Both the position numbers and the translations under genes were made by a program. Source: Pisolithus tinctorius (Eukaryota; Basidiomycota; Agaricomycetes; Boletales; Pisolithaceae). Taken from it: a stretch of DNA of 64,000 bases. Under the pieces are notes generated by a model, which was not told the origin of the DNA, did not search any database, and saw only the letters and a program-made list of their open reading frames with translations. The stretch covers positions 682,001 to 746,000 of the forward strand of contig JANFAH010000029.1 in assembly GCA_024663395.1 (NCBI GenBank), in the 5' to 3' direction. This document shows, in pieces, positions 34,213-47,500 of the stretch (position 1 is the stretch's first letter; every line of letters starts with the position of its first letter).

Positions 34213-36074
34213 TGTGAGTCAAAGTGTGGAAAGGTGGTGAAAACCAACCAAAACCAACACAAAAGACAAATGTAGAGCGAGTGGTGGTGTGCCTCCGCGG
34301 AACCTGGAGGGCAGAAACCTGAATGTGGGGGGGGAACTTCAAGGAGAGGTGCTCCTGGCACAAGTCGTCGACGAGTTACACAGGAGAAGACGAATGGACG
34401 ATGATTGGGAAGGGGATGCTGAACAGAGTGAAGGTGTTCAGCCGAAAGGTACTTCAAGTAATGGACTTCAAGGAAACGTGCTCCTTGCACAAGTCGATGA
34501 CGAGTTATGCAGGAGTGGGAGGATGACTAAGCAAGACTTGCTGACTAAGTGTGGATGGAGCTTCAGATAATGAATGGTGGTAGATAGACTCTTCCAAATG
34601 AGCCTCAACTACCAAGTATATGAATGATGACAGATAGACCCCTTCGTGGAGCCTCAACTGTCAACGATGAGATGGGCACTGGACTGACTGCTGGACTGCT
34701 TCTGAATTGCTTCTGAATTGATTGTGGGTAGCTAAGTACATGGGGGTTTATATACTGAGGGGGGAGCACAGCTTGTGACAAACAAGGCACAAACACTTGG
34801 TAAGTAATGAGTAAGGACTGAGTAATCATGATGAGTAAGCGAGAAATGAAAAGTAAGCAAGCAAAGAAGATTGGTAAGTATTGGCAATGAACGAGTCAAG
34901 GATAGTCAAAATATCACAGAACGAGTCAAATAGAGTCAGAAACTGAGTAAGCACACTGATATCACATTAGGGGGTGGCGATGCAAGTCAGATCTCGGCGG
35001 AGACATCTCTAGATCCAAAGATGGCATGACAGATGGACGGTGTTTCCAGACAGGGAAGTATTAATTCCAGAATTGAAGGGCATGAGTCAGGCGTCAAAGG
35101 GGGCTAGGGCGTTGGGGGTCTGTGGGGCAATGAGAGCATATGCGATCGCGTCTCCCACCCTTCCATCCTCTCAGCGAAGTTAACAAAAACTTCATGGACG
35201 GGGTTCTGATGGAGGAGGAGGAGAAGGAGGGACGTCTTCTGCTGGATCTTGCAGTAGGAAGGCAAGTTGCACGTCATACTCGTCATGAATGCGATCAGGG
35301 AGGCTGGAGGACAGTAGGTTATACTGCAGCTGTCGCAATGCGGGAAGAATGATGGACGAGACTGGAATAAAGACGGTGCAAGGAGCAGGGAGGAACGATC
35401 CATATGCTTCATCAACTGGGGGGACTGAAATGACCACATAAGACCTTTCTAACCGAGTGACAGACCTGAGGCGACCAAAGAATGTCCTTCTGGAAGTCAT
35501 ACTGACAAGGAGAACACGCTGACCAAGCTGCATGGGATGAGATGGGGCTGACAACGATGGGATGAACCAGGGGGCTTCAGGACGGAAGCTGGTGGGAATG
35601 CCTGGCAGATATACGTAGCCACTGTCTCTGGCAAATGAGACAAGCGAGATGATTGACGAAGAGGCGGCCATGATTGATGGACTTCGCGAAATGAGCGTCT
35701 GATGGATGGAGTGCTGTAGTAACACATAGGGTGCGAGGATCCTCTCCAAATTTGGAAGGAAGAATCGTGGGGCTGAGCACTTTAAGCGAGCATGGGAACG
35801 GAGTCGATATCTTTGGAAATGGTGGAGATATGACGAAAACCGGAATGCCGTACACGGGCGCTAAAAACCTTTAATGTGTGCTTAACTCGCTTCCTCTTTT
35901 CTCTTTAGCACTGACGACTCGATCTTGTGCGAAGGATGACTGTTCACGTCCAACAGTCTTTCTACGCATGAGGCCTTTAGTCTTCATCTGCATGCTTGGG
36001 CATTGCGCGCAACTCGTCAACGAGTTAGGCAGAGTCAGCTGTAACCATGTCCACAACACCTTTGGTGTGTGACA
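34213..36074 (-). repeat. Gypsy 5' LTR
   Basis: 1862 bp, differing from the 3' LTR only at 35517, 35614, 35766, 35879 and 35947, each a CpG/TpG change. It presumably contains the promoter reading toward gag on the minus strand. Confidence 0.9.
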
Positions 36075-36078
36075 GCGT

Positions 36079-39000
36079 GCGGCATAGCATGCTGGCCCAG
36101 CCTGTCCCTTTGCCAATGTGGCAACCTTTCTGCCAGTCCAGAATCTTACCTTGTTTTCAAAAAAGTTTTTAGTCCACTCCTGCTCGCATTTCAACAGCTG
36201 AACCTCCTCCTTCCACCTATCCTGCAGCGCTCTCATCCGGAGCCAATTGACCCTGTAAACTAGAGAAAATGATAAGTGAATCTCAGATGCTGCTGCCATG
36301 TGATTGCTCCTCTCACATTCTGACATCCTATCATTAGCGGCCATGTCCCTTGGTACATCCATGGTCCAGATCCAAGGTAGGGTATTGTCTCTGTGACCTC
36401 TGGCATTTGGGTCAGATACTGCCGTGCTGATAGTTAGGTCGGAGTCACTCAACTCTTTGTATTGCTCCAGGATATCCGGCCCAGCCCCTAACCTGCCCAT
36501 TTGAATGCGGCACCGGCAGTACAGAGTGGCATGACATTGCACAGCTGCATCAGCATTGGCCACCCTTCCCCAGGCACATGTGGTCATGTGGTAATTACTT
36601 CCATGGCAAATGTCGGTTCGAAAGATGACTGCCTTCTCTGCAAGTATAAGCTGCAGTTCATGAAGACAATCATTGGCCTGTCCTTGCCGCAGTTGCAGCT
36701 CCAATAGTGTCACATACCCCAGGCCAGATCATTCAAAATGATCTTTGCCAATATTGGATGGCAGCGGCAATGCGATGGTTTCTGGATCATGTGGGTGAGA
36801 TGACCGGCACAGCTTGGCATCCTCGAATCTGTCCCCAAATAGTTTTTCGGCAGTGTTGAAAATGCCATGGATATGGGACTGGAGATGATCACGGCGACGT
36901 GCAATGGTGAGAGTTTGAGCTTCTGTTGCTCTTGAGGTGATTTGCCGGCATGCTGCTGCAAGCTGGATTTGTGCTTCCTTGATCTTCAATGCCTTGGCAA
37001 TCCAGGTCACCATACCCTGGGAATGCTCTGCCTGGGGGATGGCCAGTAAATCTATCTCAATTGCCTTTGCAGAGGGAGCTTCAATACCACTCAGCACAAA
37101 TGCTGTCCAGGATAACCTTCAATACCTACCTTTCTGCAGCCTGACCTCATATATATCCATGGCCTGTGGCCTTGACAGCCTGTTTTCCATTGCCGCTGCT
37201 GCCTCTTCCCCCCATGATTGGCTGATTGCCGGTGGGACATTACCATTCAAATCAGCAAACCTGCCTTCCACCACTAAATAGGATTCCTCAGCAACCTTGA
37301 GTTTCTGCTTGAGTCTTATTGCTGTAGCCTGTTAGCCATGCAAATGTGTCTGATAGAAGCACTAGACTTATGCATTCTGACCATTTTCAGGAAATTGCTA
37401 TCATTCATTTGGAAATCAAGCACCTCCTGCCGATGGGGAGTAGCCATGCCTCTAGCAGATGGGGAAATGATATTCAGGGAGGACCACAAGGTTTCCATGA
37501 TCTCCCCATCCACCCGGCCAGCACCCACAATGAAATTGGGAGCATATCGTGCAAAGCATTCTGTGCAGTGGCCATGAACATGCCACAACCCAATGCCAGG
37601 GCAGATCTGCATGCTGTCCAGCATGGATATATAGGCATTGGCATGTAGCCATTGTTCTAAACCTTTGCTATACTGGCAGTTAATATCATAGAAATGTATC
37701 ACTTGCTGGCCAGGGACTGTGCCATGCCTGATGGCATGCACAAGCGCATAGTCCATGTTAACCTGCCTGTGATGCTGATGTCAATATTGGCATATATTGT
37801 TACAAGATTATTCATACTGTTTGCCCTTCTGAAAGTCGACCATTGCATGCAGCACAAAACAGCCATGCTGCGCACAGGCACATCCACCTATTCCTGTAGA
37901 TGTGAGCTGCTGCTGGTTGGCATTTGCTTGATTAACTGCCTGATGATTGCTGCAATCCGAGATCTTGCAGTGTGATCAGTGCATTGGGTAATACATTCCT
38001 ACACATCACTCACCTCAACCACATTTTTAGTGCCACTTAAATATTCCTTGTATGGCTGTGTTGCGACCATGTACCCCTTGCCATCCATCAACCAGGCTTC
38101 ACTGCCAGCATCCTTTGGATGCATATGCTCCCTAGCAACTCTCAGCAGTTCCCTGTACCTATCCTATTATCCAGCCAAGAGTCATGTTGCAGTGAGACAA
38201 TTCAACAAATAGGACACACTGGCACCAGATGAGGAAAAGCATTGGAGGTTATGCGGCGAAGTTTGCTGTAGAAATTCATCGCTGAGGTACCACATTCCAC
38301 ATTGTCCCGAACGAAGTCATCAAGTACTTGGAAGGTAAATGCAGTCCTTGTGGCCTTTGTGGTAGCAGGAAACATCCCAGCCTGCATCAGCTGTATGTGT
38401 GAATCGTCTGCCCCAGGGCATCTACAATACTGCACATTGCAGTAGTGTATTCCACTGGTGTGCACAACAATTAGACAGCTTCGGTTCTTCGGGGCCTGCA
38501 GATTTGGTGGACAACCATCTTGATCCACATCCTCCCAATCATCTTCCTCCTCAGTTGTGACTTCATCATTTGAACAACCACTGGCTGGGCAGTGCTTCCC
38601 ACCATGCCCAACATGCAGTACCAAACCAGCCTGAATGGTAAATACAGGAAAGACCCTCATGATTGAGCTGCTTACCAGCTGCAGGGATGATTCCTCAAAG
38701 AATATTCCATTCCATTGTTCCACCCTATGGAATGGCCAGTGCTTGTGTTCTGCCTGGCAACACATGGTGCAGAAGACCAGCCGATGGGCGCACTCAGTGC
38801 ACCGGAAAATGCCATCCGCTCCACACAGGATACAATCCCTTGGCTCAGGTGGGGCCTCCATGTCCAACAGGATGGCTAGATAATGCCGTTGGTGTGGCAA
38901 CCACTGCTGCAGATAACTATTCTACAATTGTGTGACACTGTCATTGCAGGTTTGTTGGGCAATGCGGCATTCCACACACCTGACTTTTCCGAGGTTTAGA

Positions 39001-39249
39001 AGGTGTTGCAGGCAATTCATCATTATTGCAAGGCAGTTGTACACCCACATCATCCAATAGGCAGTCTGGGTGATCCAGGATAACCGAGCCAGGCTGCACA
39101 GGAGGCTGAGTTGCATGGCCTGGCACCCGCTTTCTGGGTGCTACTTTTACCATCTTATCCCTATATCCTCGGGTGGTTTTCACTCTTTGCCAGGTCACCT
39201 GGGTCACTCTTGTAGTGGGTCCCACTGGTGCAATCTTTGACTTCCCCAT
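36079..39249 (-). CDS. KDZ-family transposase with cysteine cluster
   Basis: Start at the ATG ending at 39249 (MGKSKIAPVGPTTRVTQV). Exons 39249-38980, 38921-38676 and from 38630 onward join at clear splice sites. A zinc-binding cluster CILCGADGIFRCTEC...FCTMCC...HKHWPFH (about 38700-38850) is the CxC-type domain of KDZ transposases, followed by HYCNVQYCRC. The catalytic region has HFYDINCQYSKGLEQW, IGLWHVHGHCTECFARYAPN and GRVDGEIMETLWSSLN, which supply the conserved Asp and Glu residues. The C-terminal helical part (RLKQKLKVAEESYLVVEG, ELQLRQGQAND) ends after YAAR, where the Gypsy element is inserted; the last codons lie at about 24550-24566. A TGA at 36729-36731 interrupts the frame (CGA would fit), so this copy is probably inactive. 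Confidence 0.82.
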
Positions 39250-39743
39250 GATGAATGTTGCAATGTAGAAGGGTTTTGATCACAACAAATACATGCAGTG
39301 GACACGTGCTAGCAAGGTCTGACCACCAACTATGGTCATGCTGTCTTAGGATCCAGCACATGATTTCAGTGCTGGCACCGGCACATTGCCCAGAGATCAA
39401 TGAAATGAATGAGCACTTGCAAAACACCTTGTCCTACATCATACCCATAGTGCCTATACCATCCACAGCGTCTCAATGCACATTGCCCAATTACCAAATA
39501 TCTCAGATCCATGAAGTCCGAGAGGCATGGCCTTTGCATGTGGCTCAGGGATGGAAATCTCATGATTGACTAACAACCTTAGCCATCTTGGGAAACTGTC
39601 TGATCAACTGGCATGCAAGAATGAACTAGACACCAGAATGTAACCTTCATTGACATGGGAGAATGCCAGAAAAGTCTATTCTCTTCAATGGACATCATAC
39701 TAGCTGTCCCCAAAAAATTTGCGCACAACCACCTCCATCCTCA
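39250..39743. promoter_or_regulatory. divergent intergenic region, transposase and companion gene
   Basis: 494 bp between the start of the transposase (minus) and the start of the companion gene (plus). No gene is seen here. By position it should hold both promoters, but no clear TATA or operator could be picked out. Confidence 0.35.
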
Positions 39744-40944
39744 ATGGCATCCAGTGACTATGAAAGTGAGTCTTTCTCCAACGACACTGAACCCTCCCCA
39801 CCACAAAAGGGGACCAGTCTTCAGCCAGCCGAAATCGAGATTCTAGAGGCCGAGCTAGAGTCATGGAAAAATGCCGACTGAAACAAGAGGAGCTCTATCA
39901 TGTTAACCCTCAGAAACAAGATAAAGAATCTTGATGTGAATGTGACACTGAAAACACATGAATGGGTTCGGAAGAAGAAGGTATGCCACGCTTGCCATTG
40001 ATGACCTGGCATGTCCTTACCACTTCCAGGCAATTCAGACTTGGTTGTACAACCACAGCTGGATCCGTAGTCGACGAGCTCTAATCAAATATGGTGGCGG
40101 TTGGACACTGAGGAAGGTGGTCATGCACCATCAAAAGAAATCAATCAACAAAGTGTTGGAAGAAGCTGGGATCAAGCAGGGATCCACAGAAATGATCAAG
40201 TCTTATCAGAAGGCCGTTGACACCGTCATGAAGTCCCTTACTGCCGAGGAGATACAAGAGGCAGAGGCATTGGCCATTGAATGGAATGAGCAGCAGCCAC
40301 CTCGGGATGTTCAGTCAGAGTACGTACCATTTGGAAATGCTGCCTGTCACTCATGAGAAACAGAGCCGCAGAGAAGAAAGGCCATAAATATGCCGAGGAA
40401 TTTGCTAAGGAAATGTGGAAGTGGTGTGGTGCCAGGGTGGTAGTGATGGCGGCATGGGAAGATGCCAATGGAGAGGTGATAGTTGGAGCGTGAGGCATTT
40501 GTTCTTTGTGCAGATAAGTACTGCCAGATTTTGACCAACTCTTCCAGACATGATTTCAACAATGAATTCGGTAATGGCAAATTATTTGAGGATTTGGACG
40601 AGTGCCAGGATAAATTTATAAAGTATGCACGAATGGCATTTGGAAATGGCAGCACCGATGCCTAGTCGCCAGACGAAGATGCTGCTCCACAGTCATGGCC
40701 AAGAAGGAGAAACAGGAAACCTAAAACCGTCCTGCCAGTCAGCAACAACAGTACACCATACATCCCAAACATATTGGATATGCAGGCACCAAAGTTGAAG
40801 GATATCATGCGGATGTTTGTGACATTTCACTATCATATGTACAACAATAGGAGAAATACTGTTCATTGACATGCATTACAGGGAAGGCCTGCGGGAATTC
40901 ACAGGCGACTGTTCCATGGAGTGCAATAATGACCAACACTGCGC

Positions 40945-41293
40945 TGTAGGAAAAGGATTTAAGAGGATGAGTGAGGGGAATGACAAGATCTGAGGGGAAT
41001 GAGTAGGCCAAAAGGGGCTTCTATAGCCTAGCAAGATCCTGGTAGTCATCTGAAGGCTTCTGAGGCTGTCTGGGTGCAGGGAAACAACCTGCTCGAACTC
41101 GTCTCTCGTCTCGGGGTAACTCATCTATTGTTATTAAAAAAAACTAACTACATCCAGTACTAGGTAGTGCTGACTAAGCGACCAAAATGCGAAATTCTAA
41201 GTACCACTAGCAGAGAAAAACACCTAGAATCAAAACTGAATAAAATGAACAAAATAAAACAATTCCCCTAGTAGGGAAATTACATTCCCTACA
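40945..41293 (-). repeat. outer element 3' LTR
   Basis: 349 bp. It shares its right part with the solo LTR at 19877-20313 and carries TGCTGACTAAGC at 41168-41179. Confidence 0.85.
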
Positions 41294-41589
41294 TCCCAGG
41301 GGTACTTGAGATATTGACTGTCCCCAGTCAACTCGAAGGCGGCTCGACTATACAAGAATCCGAAGCCACGAGGGAGGGGGGCAAGACAACGCCTCGTCGA
41401 CGAAAAATAGTTGCTCGAGATGGCACGAAACAAGACAAGATGGTAGAAGGGAATGCGACGAGTACCTTGCAAAACGAGCAGAGAGAATCTGCGCGCCTGA
41501 TCCTGAGCTATCCACAAATCTGCCTAAAAGTACCCTCATCCACCAAAAGCCGGACATGACCACGATTCGGCAGCGACGACGACGGAAAA

Positions 41590-42660
41590 GGTACCATTCA
41601 GATGCTGTTGAACAGTAGCATCAGGAGCCCGAAAAGCGAGAGATCCGGTGGAGAAACGGGTGAGATATTCAAAGAATCATCCGAAAGTGTCTCTAACCAC
41701 AAAAATGGGCATATCTCGACGATAGCTGCGCGGAATTTGACAAAAGAGGCGTCCCCAGAAAGGGCTATGCGAGGGGAATGGACTGCCAGAAAAGCGAGAG
41801 GGACGGCGATCGAGTGCGTGAGATACGACGAGAGGACTTCGAGGGTGGGGAGAAGGAGTCGACTTGCACAACAACGGCCAGGACGATCAACACGAAACTC
41901 CGGGAGACGGTAAAGGACCCGTAGACGAACAGGGAGAACGAGGAAATAAGCCGATTGGATCAGCCGATCCCGAGTTATACACGAAACCGTCTCGAAACCC
42001 TCTGGATACAAAAAACGCCCATATCTCAACAACGGTTGCGCGGAGTTTTACAAAGCATGTGTTCCCAGGAAGGGTTCTGCGAGAGGGATGAACGACCCGA
42101 AAAGCGAGAGGAACGGTGCAGAACTGCGCGAGCTACTGCGGCAAGACCTCAAGGTGAACCTTCTCGCAAAAATGCGAATTCCTCTGGAACCGCTGGGCGC
42201 ACCAAAACATTCTTGGCATCCCTGGAAAGGTCTCGTCGAGCAGTACCGGCATGCCAAAAGGCGAGAGACACGGCACAAACTCGCGCGAGCTACAGTCAGA
42301 AGACCTCATGCGCCAAAAATGAGAAATAACTCCGGAACCACTGAGCGCGCTGGAACATTCTTGGGCTCTCTGGGAAGCTCTCATCGAGTAGTACCAGTCC
42401 GCGGAAAAGCGAGAGGCGCGACGCGGAAACGAGCGAGATACGACCACAGGACCCTGAGAATGGACCTATCCACAAAAATGCGAATATCTCCTTAACGGCT
42501 GGGCGCATGCAAGCGAGCTTGGTACCAACAGAGAGTTGACGTCGAGTAGTACGAGCCTGCCGAAAAGCGAGAGGTACGGCGCGATAACGAGCGAGATACT
42601 CGCTGGATACATGCTCAGTACGAGGTAGGTAGTATTCACCTTGACGAACGACGAGCGGTG
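41590..42660. repeat. 155-bp tandem repeats in the outer element
   Basis: Roughly seven degenerate units. The anchor GAAAAGCGAG recurs at 41631, 41789, 42099, (A)AAAGGCGAG 42255, 42413 and 42562, about every 155 bp, with a decayed unit near 41943. Each unit also has a CAAAAATGCGAATATCTC-like phrase followed by a GCGC-rich word. No coding potential is convincing on either strand. Confidence 0.7.
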
Positions 42661-42795
42661 TCGATGGTGGCCTCGTTGACAGCGTGCCCTGCCGGAACTG
42701 TATCTGCGGATGGGAGGCATCATGTAGAGTGCGGGAAGGTGCTAGGTGCAATGCAAAATGGTGTTCTGCGGGGAACTCGAGCCTGGGGGGTAAAA

Positions 42796-42828
42796 CACAA
42801 AAGAAAAGAAAAGAAAAGAAAAGAAAAG
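42796..42828 (+). repeat. AAAAG microsatellite
   Basis: Six or so tandem AAAAG units in the noncoding 3' part of the outer element. Confidence 0.85.
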
Positions 42829-43918
42829 CTAAACATGTATAATGTACCAAAAACTCCACATTATGACGTAGGTAGATCCATATTAGATACTGTAAGATCC
42901 ATAAGCAAAAGAAGTATATAAAAACAACATAACGGAATTCGTGCGACACGCAGCGTCAACGCGCTCTTCGAGAGCGCCAGGGCGTGCGACTGCGGCTGCG
43001 CGACCGCTTCGGCTTGGAACGGACGTATGAATCCGCCTTCCTCGAACGTGAACGAGAGCGCGAGCATGAGGACGACGATGACAAGGAAGAAGGGGGTGAG
43101 CTATCAGTCGAATATGAATATGAGCGCCTTCGAGGGCGATACTGCTTCGAGCTGCGGGCATACGACTGGACCGGTACGAATTCATCATTTGAACGCATGT
43201 ACGAACCCATTCGAGTCTGTGAGCACGAACGTGAACGACGATGCGAGGGTGATTGGCCTCGGCCATGTGGCCACCTCGATTGTGGCTGCGCATGCAGTGA
43301 GCTACGAGAGCGCTCAGCTGACGAGTGACGAGACTGAACGGCCAGCGGGTCAGGTACTACTGGCTCGAGCTGGATAGCAGGTGGGGACTGAGGATACATG
43401 ATGCTCGTTTGAGCGGTTACACGCGATGGTGTGTCGAACACGCTTCGAGAGGGTGCGGCTGTGGGTGAAAGTGAGCGAGCAAGCGACGAGCCCCTACGAG
43501 TCTCGAACTGGCTTGTCAACGAAGACCAGTTGTCGAGACGGTCTCGTAGAGTTCGTCCGGCAACTTCGCGCGGTATTTCCAGTCCTGCAGGTAGAACAAC
43601 GCGGCCGTTTACGAGTAGACACTTTCCCGAAGCTAAATACGACTTGAACGAATGGCAACCTGCCCGAATATGCCCCGAGAGTCCACAGAAAAAGCAAAAC
43701 GAATATGAACGGCGGGGTGCGTGGCTGTCCGAGGCATGTGATGGCTGCACGCATGAACTGTTGACCTTGCTGCTCTTCCAGAGGCCGCTGCTCAGTGCGA
43801 GAATCCGTTTAGCTGCAATCATAAGACTAGACACAGTAAGCTCTTGATCTGGCGAGTCAAGAAACTCGAGCAGCTCGCATCTGAATTTGGGCGGGAATCC
43901 ATAAAAAAACACAACCGG

Positions 43919-44379
43919 TGTAGGGAACGAGTTCAGGTTCCCTAGGAGAATCCATCTTGGTCAGGGGTTTAGGGGTGGAAGGACTTGTTTTGTTTCTTGC
44001 CTTTGTTTTTGTGTTTGTACCCCTGGACTTGGTGGCGAGCAGCCGCATTGCTGACTAAGCATGCGTGCTGTGTTCGCGCGAGTTCAGTTCACCATAACAA
44101 CCAGTACATGTCACAGGCCCTCAGAGTAGGGTGATTTTAGTCTCGCATTTTGGCGAGTTTTTGAAGTTAGAATAATTACTTTGGGGAGTACCCAAAGTGC
44201 CAGGAGGACTGGCAAGAGTATTAGACAGACAGAGCTAAGTATCCTTTTTCTAGTTCGCATTTTTTACCTTTTTACTACACTTCTTTCTCCAGAGAGAACC
44301 TCCCTTTTGGGTCGAGCACTAAACTCGCCCATTACTGACTATTACCATTATAGGTATATCTATTTTACCTATTCCTACA
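43919..44379 (+). repeat. nested element 5' LTR
   Basis: 461 bp, TGTAGGGAACGAG...ATTCCTACA. It contains TGCTGACTAAGC at 44049-44060. Confidence 0.9.
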
Positions 44380-44545
44380 TCTGGAGCCCACCGCGAGGGG
44401 GGTTCTGTCCGTTTTGGGGAAAGAAGTCACCTTTTTATCACTGCAAGCATTCAGAACAATTAGCTAAGTCTTTCAGAATTTTTAGTTTCACTGCAATCTG
44501 CACTCAAAATTTAAGGAATTTTCAGGTCTTCTACTCGAGCAGAAA

Positions 44546-47500
44546 ATGACAGGCGAGCGATGTTCACGAAAGTCACACAAGTCGAGAGTGAATTCCGAAG
44601 GCAAATTGATTGTGGAAATGTTACGAAGAAGCTGCGAGAATGCACCAAAGTGGATCGAGGGAATGCCACCGAGGCATTCGAGTGGTGCACCGCAATTCTC
44701 AGGATGTGCAACTGACCTTTTTAGGTATCTCGAAAGTGTTCGAAGACTTTGCGAGCATGCGGAGTGTTTCGACGATCAAGAATGGGCCAAATGGGCATGT
44801 TGGTATGCAAGTGGCGCGAGTTCTGACACCTGGTGCAAGTTTGTTGAGGAGCACTTGAGCTGGCCCGAGTTCGCTGTGGCTGTTGCGCGCTTATATCCCG
44901 GATCTAGGGAATGGGATCGACAGTATTCAAGGAATGATATTTATGGTCTCATTGACAGCCTTGCAAGGAGGGAAGTCCGTTCACAAGAGGAGCTAACAAT
45001 TTACAGGCTAAATTTTCTCGACTTGGCGACATATCTACGGGTCTCGAGACAGCTCGAGGCTGACGAAGTTGAAGATCTGTATTTGCACAGCTTCGACAAG
45101 GAGTTCCGGCGCGAAATCATTCGGAAAATGCGACGCGATGACCAACGGCGACACTCGGACGATCCATGGCCCATGCAGCAAGTAACACACACAGCCACGC
45201 AACTACTACGCAAAGGATTTCGCTTGGAGCAAGCGCGAACAAGCACGGAAGACTACTATGAGCCCCGAAGCGACCAGGGATCTGGTTTGGACAAGCAACA
45301 ACAGCCTACAAAGTTTTTTCCAAGTTCACCTGTGCACGACTCACTGACAACTGGTATACAGGAGCCTGTGGAATTACTGGACTGCACATGGCACGAGCAA
45401 ATGCCAGTGGCAGCATCAGCGGGTCGCGCGCAGCCACTGAGTTCACCCGAGGAGATGGCAAACGAAGGCCCAAGTACTGACTACATCAAGAAGGCTGCAG
45501 ACACACCGTGTTTCGAGATAGAGGAGTCTACTTTGGGTACAAGTGATCTACTGACTGTAAAATTACAGGAAACACCAGAGCTCGAGCGAGTTGAGCCAGT
45601 GGAAGAGCCACCCATGACGAAGGTGCCAGTTGAGTTCGAGGTTCCTGCAGTCAGCAAAGAGGTTTGGCAGATAGCAGACGAGTCACTCATGTCAAAGGCA
45701 CCACTCGACTTCGAAACAGAAAGGCTCAAAGAACATTCGAAGCCCACAGGAGTTGAAGTCGAAGGGCTCGAAACACTCATGGGCAGTCTCGAAGCAGGGA
45801 GGTTAGTGTGCGAGGAGATCATTGACTCACACAGAGCGCCGAAGCACAAGAATCACATCAAGTCGAAGGCTATTGCAAGAAGAATTAAGATCGAGGAGCC
45901 ATCGAGGCTCATCATACGAAGGAAGCCGCCAGAAGAAATTTTGCGAATCGAAATGTTGAAGCACACGGCGAGGATAGATGCCCTCGCACTCGAAATATTC
46001 CGCGGCCGCACAGTATCAGCAATAAATGTTTTATTCGAGGATTCATCGAGCGAATTGACGCGCGCACTCGGTGTTAGGACTTGTGCAGAAAGTCCTGCGA
46101 TGTTGACTAAGCGGAGTCACGTGACCGCTCTGCGCGTCGTGGCCGCGCGCACTCAAGTAATACTACATACTGACGAGACTAGTGTTACAGGCCGACTATG
46201 CAAGATCGCGGCGATCGAAGAATATGAAGAATGGGGCGAGTGGCGTACCATATGGAAGTTACCGCGACTACGAGCGACGGCGACGGCAGTGAGGACGACA
46301 ATGGCAGCAACCCAAGCGACAGCAACGACGACGACGACCCTACTTAGCGCAGATAAGCGGCCGTACGAGGATGGAGGTGCCATCCGATGGGAACGATGTG
46401 CGACGAGCACGGATACTGAGCTCGACGGCTCGAAGGTTCGTTTAGATTTAGAAACGTTTTACTTACATCTGCGCTATTCTAGGGAGGGTAGCTATCTACG
46501 ACGAACAGCGACTGCAGTACCGAGAACGGCAATGACGACGACGACACCCGGCACAGATCGAAGGCTGCACGATGCTGGAACAGCTGTTCGATGGATACGA
46601 GGCACGGTGGAGACGAACGATGAGCTTGGCGGCTCAAGGTTTCGTGTTCGTTTCAGTATATTTTACTTACATCTACGCTATTCTAGGGCTGAAAGGTACC
46701 TACGACGAAGTGCGACCACGGCACGAGAATCTACGAAGGACTACAAACAAAAGACACTCGGACGTACTGCGAAACGAGTGCAACATCTACAGTTCGAACT
46801 ACAACAGCGATCGTCGAGGAGACGACATTCGGCGAGCACGAGTGCTGAGTGCAGCGGCCCAAGTTTTTATTCCGGTTGTGCGAATTTATGCTTACAGCTG
46901 CCACATTTTAAGGGATACAACGTTCTATGGAGTATCGTACAAAAGCTACAGTGGTTACTGGCGACGATGACAGCTTTTAACGCAGATCGAAGGCCGTGCG
47001 AGGCTGGAACACCCGTGCGAAGGGAATGGGGTAGCGGTTGGTTGCAACGAAGTGCGACCAACATTCTGGCGATCGCTATTCAAGAATCCACAACGAACTA
47101 CGAACATGGGTTGCACGGAGGTACAGCGAATCAAGCACGACGACTACGGTTCGATCTACAACAACGATCGTCGAGGATACGAGAGCAAGCGCGACATGAG
47201 GGAGACATCGGGATCACACAGAACGAGCTCGACGGCTCGACTTTTCGTTTTGACTTCAGGGCATTGTACTCACACTGGCTTTATTCTAGGGAAGGTAGCT
47301 ATCTACGACGGATAGCAGTCGCGATACAAGAAGCTATGACGAACTACGATCGAAGGTTGCGCGGGAGTACGACAAGTACAGCGGCAGTGACGACAACGTT
47401 TGACACAGACCGAAGGCTATGCAAGGCAAGAATGGCCGTCCGAAGGAAACGAAGCGCGATGAAGACCACCGAGCTCGAACGCTCGAAGTTCTGTTTTGGT

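Larger units (their letters stand above)
24571..36074 (-). mobile_element. full-length Gypsy-type LTR retrotransposon, 11.5 kb
   Basis: Two 1862-bp LTRs (24571-26432 and 34213-36074) flank gag-protease and pol ORFs on the minus strand. The target duplication is GCGT (24567-24570 and 36075-36078). The primer-binding site, TGGAGCCCACCGCGAGGGG, begins 2 nt inside the 5' LTR (about 34192-34210, minus strand). The two LTRs differ at only five positions, all CpG versus TpG, so insertion is recent. The element sits near the 3' end of the KDZ transposase gene. Both main ORFs are open, so it may be autonomous and intact. Confidence 0.92.

Noticed and set aside
42984..43377. Plus-strand ORFs of about 115 codons
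   Set aside because: Antisense to the Arg/Ser-rich gag tail of the outer element.
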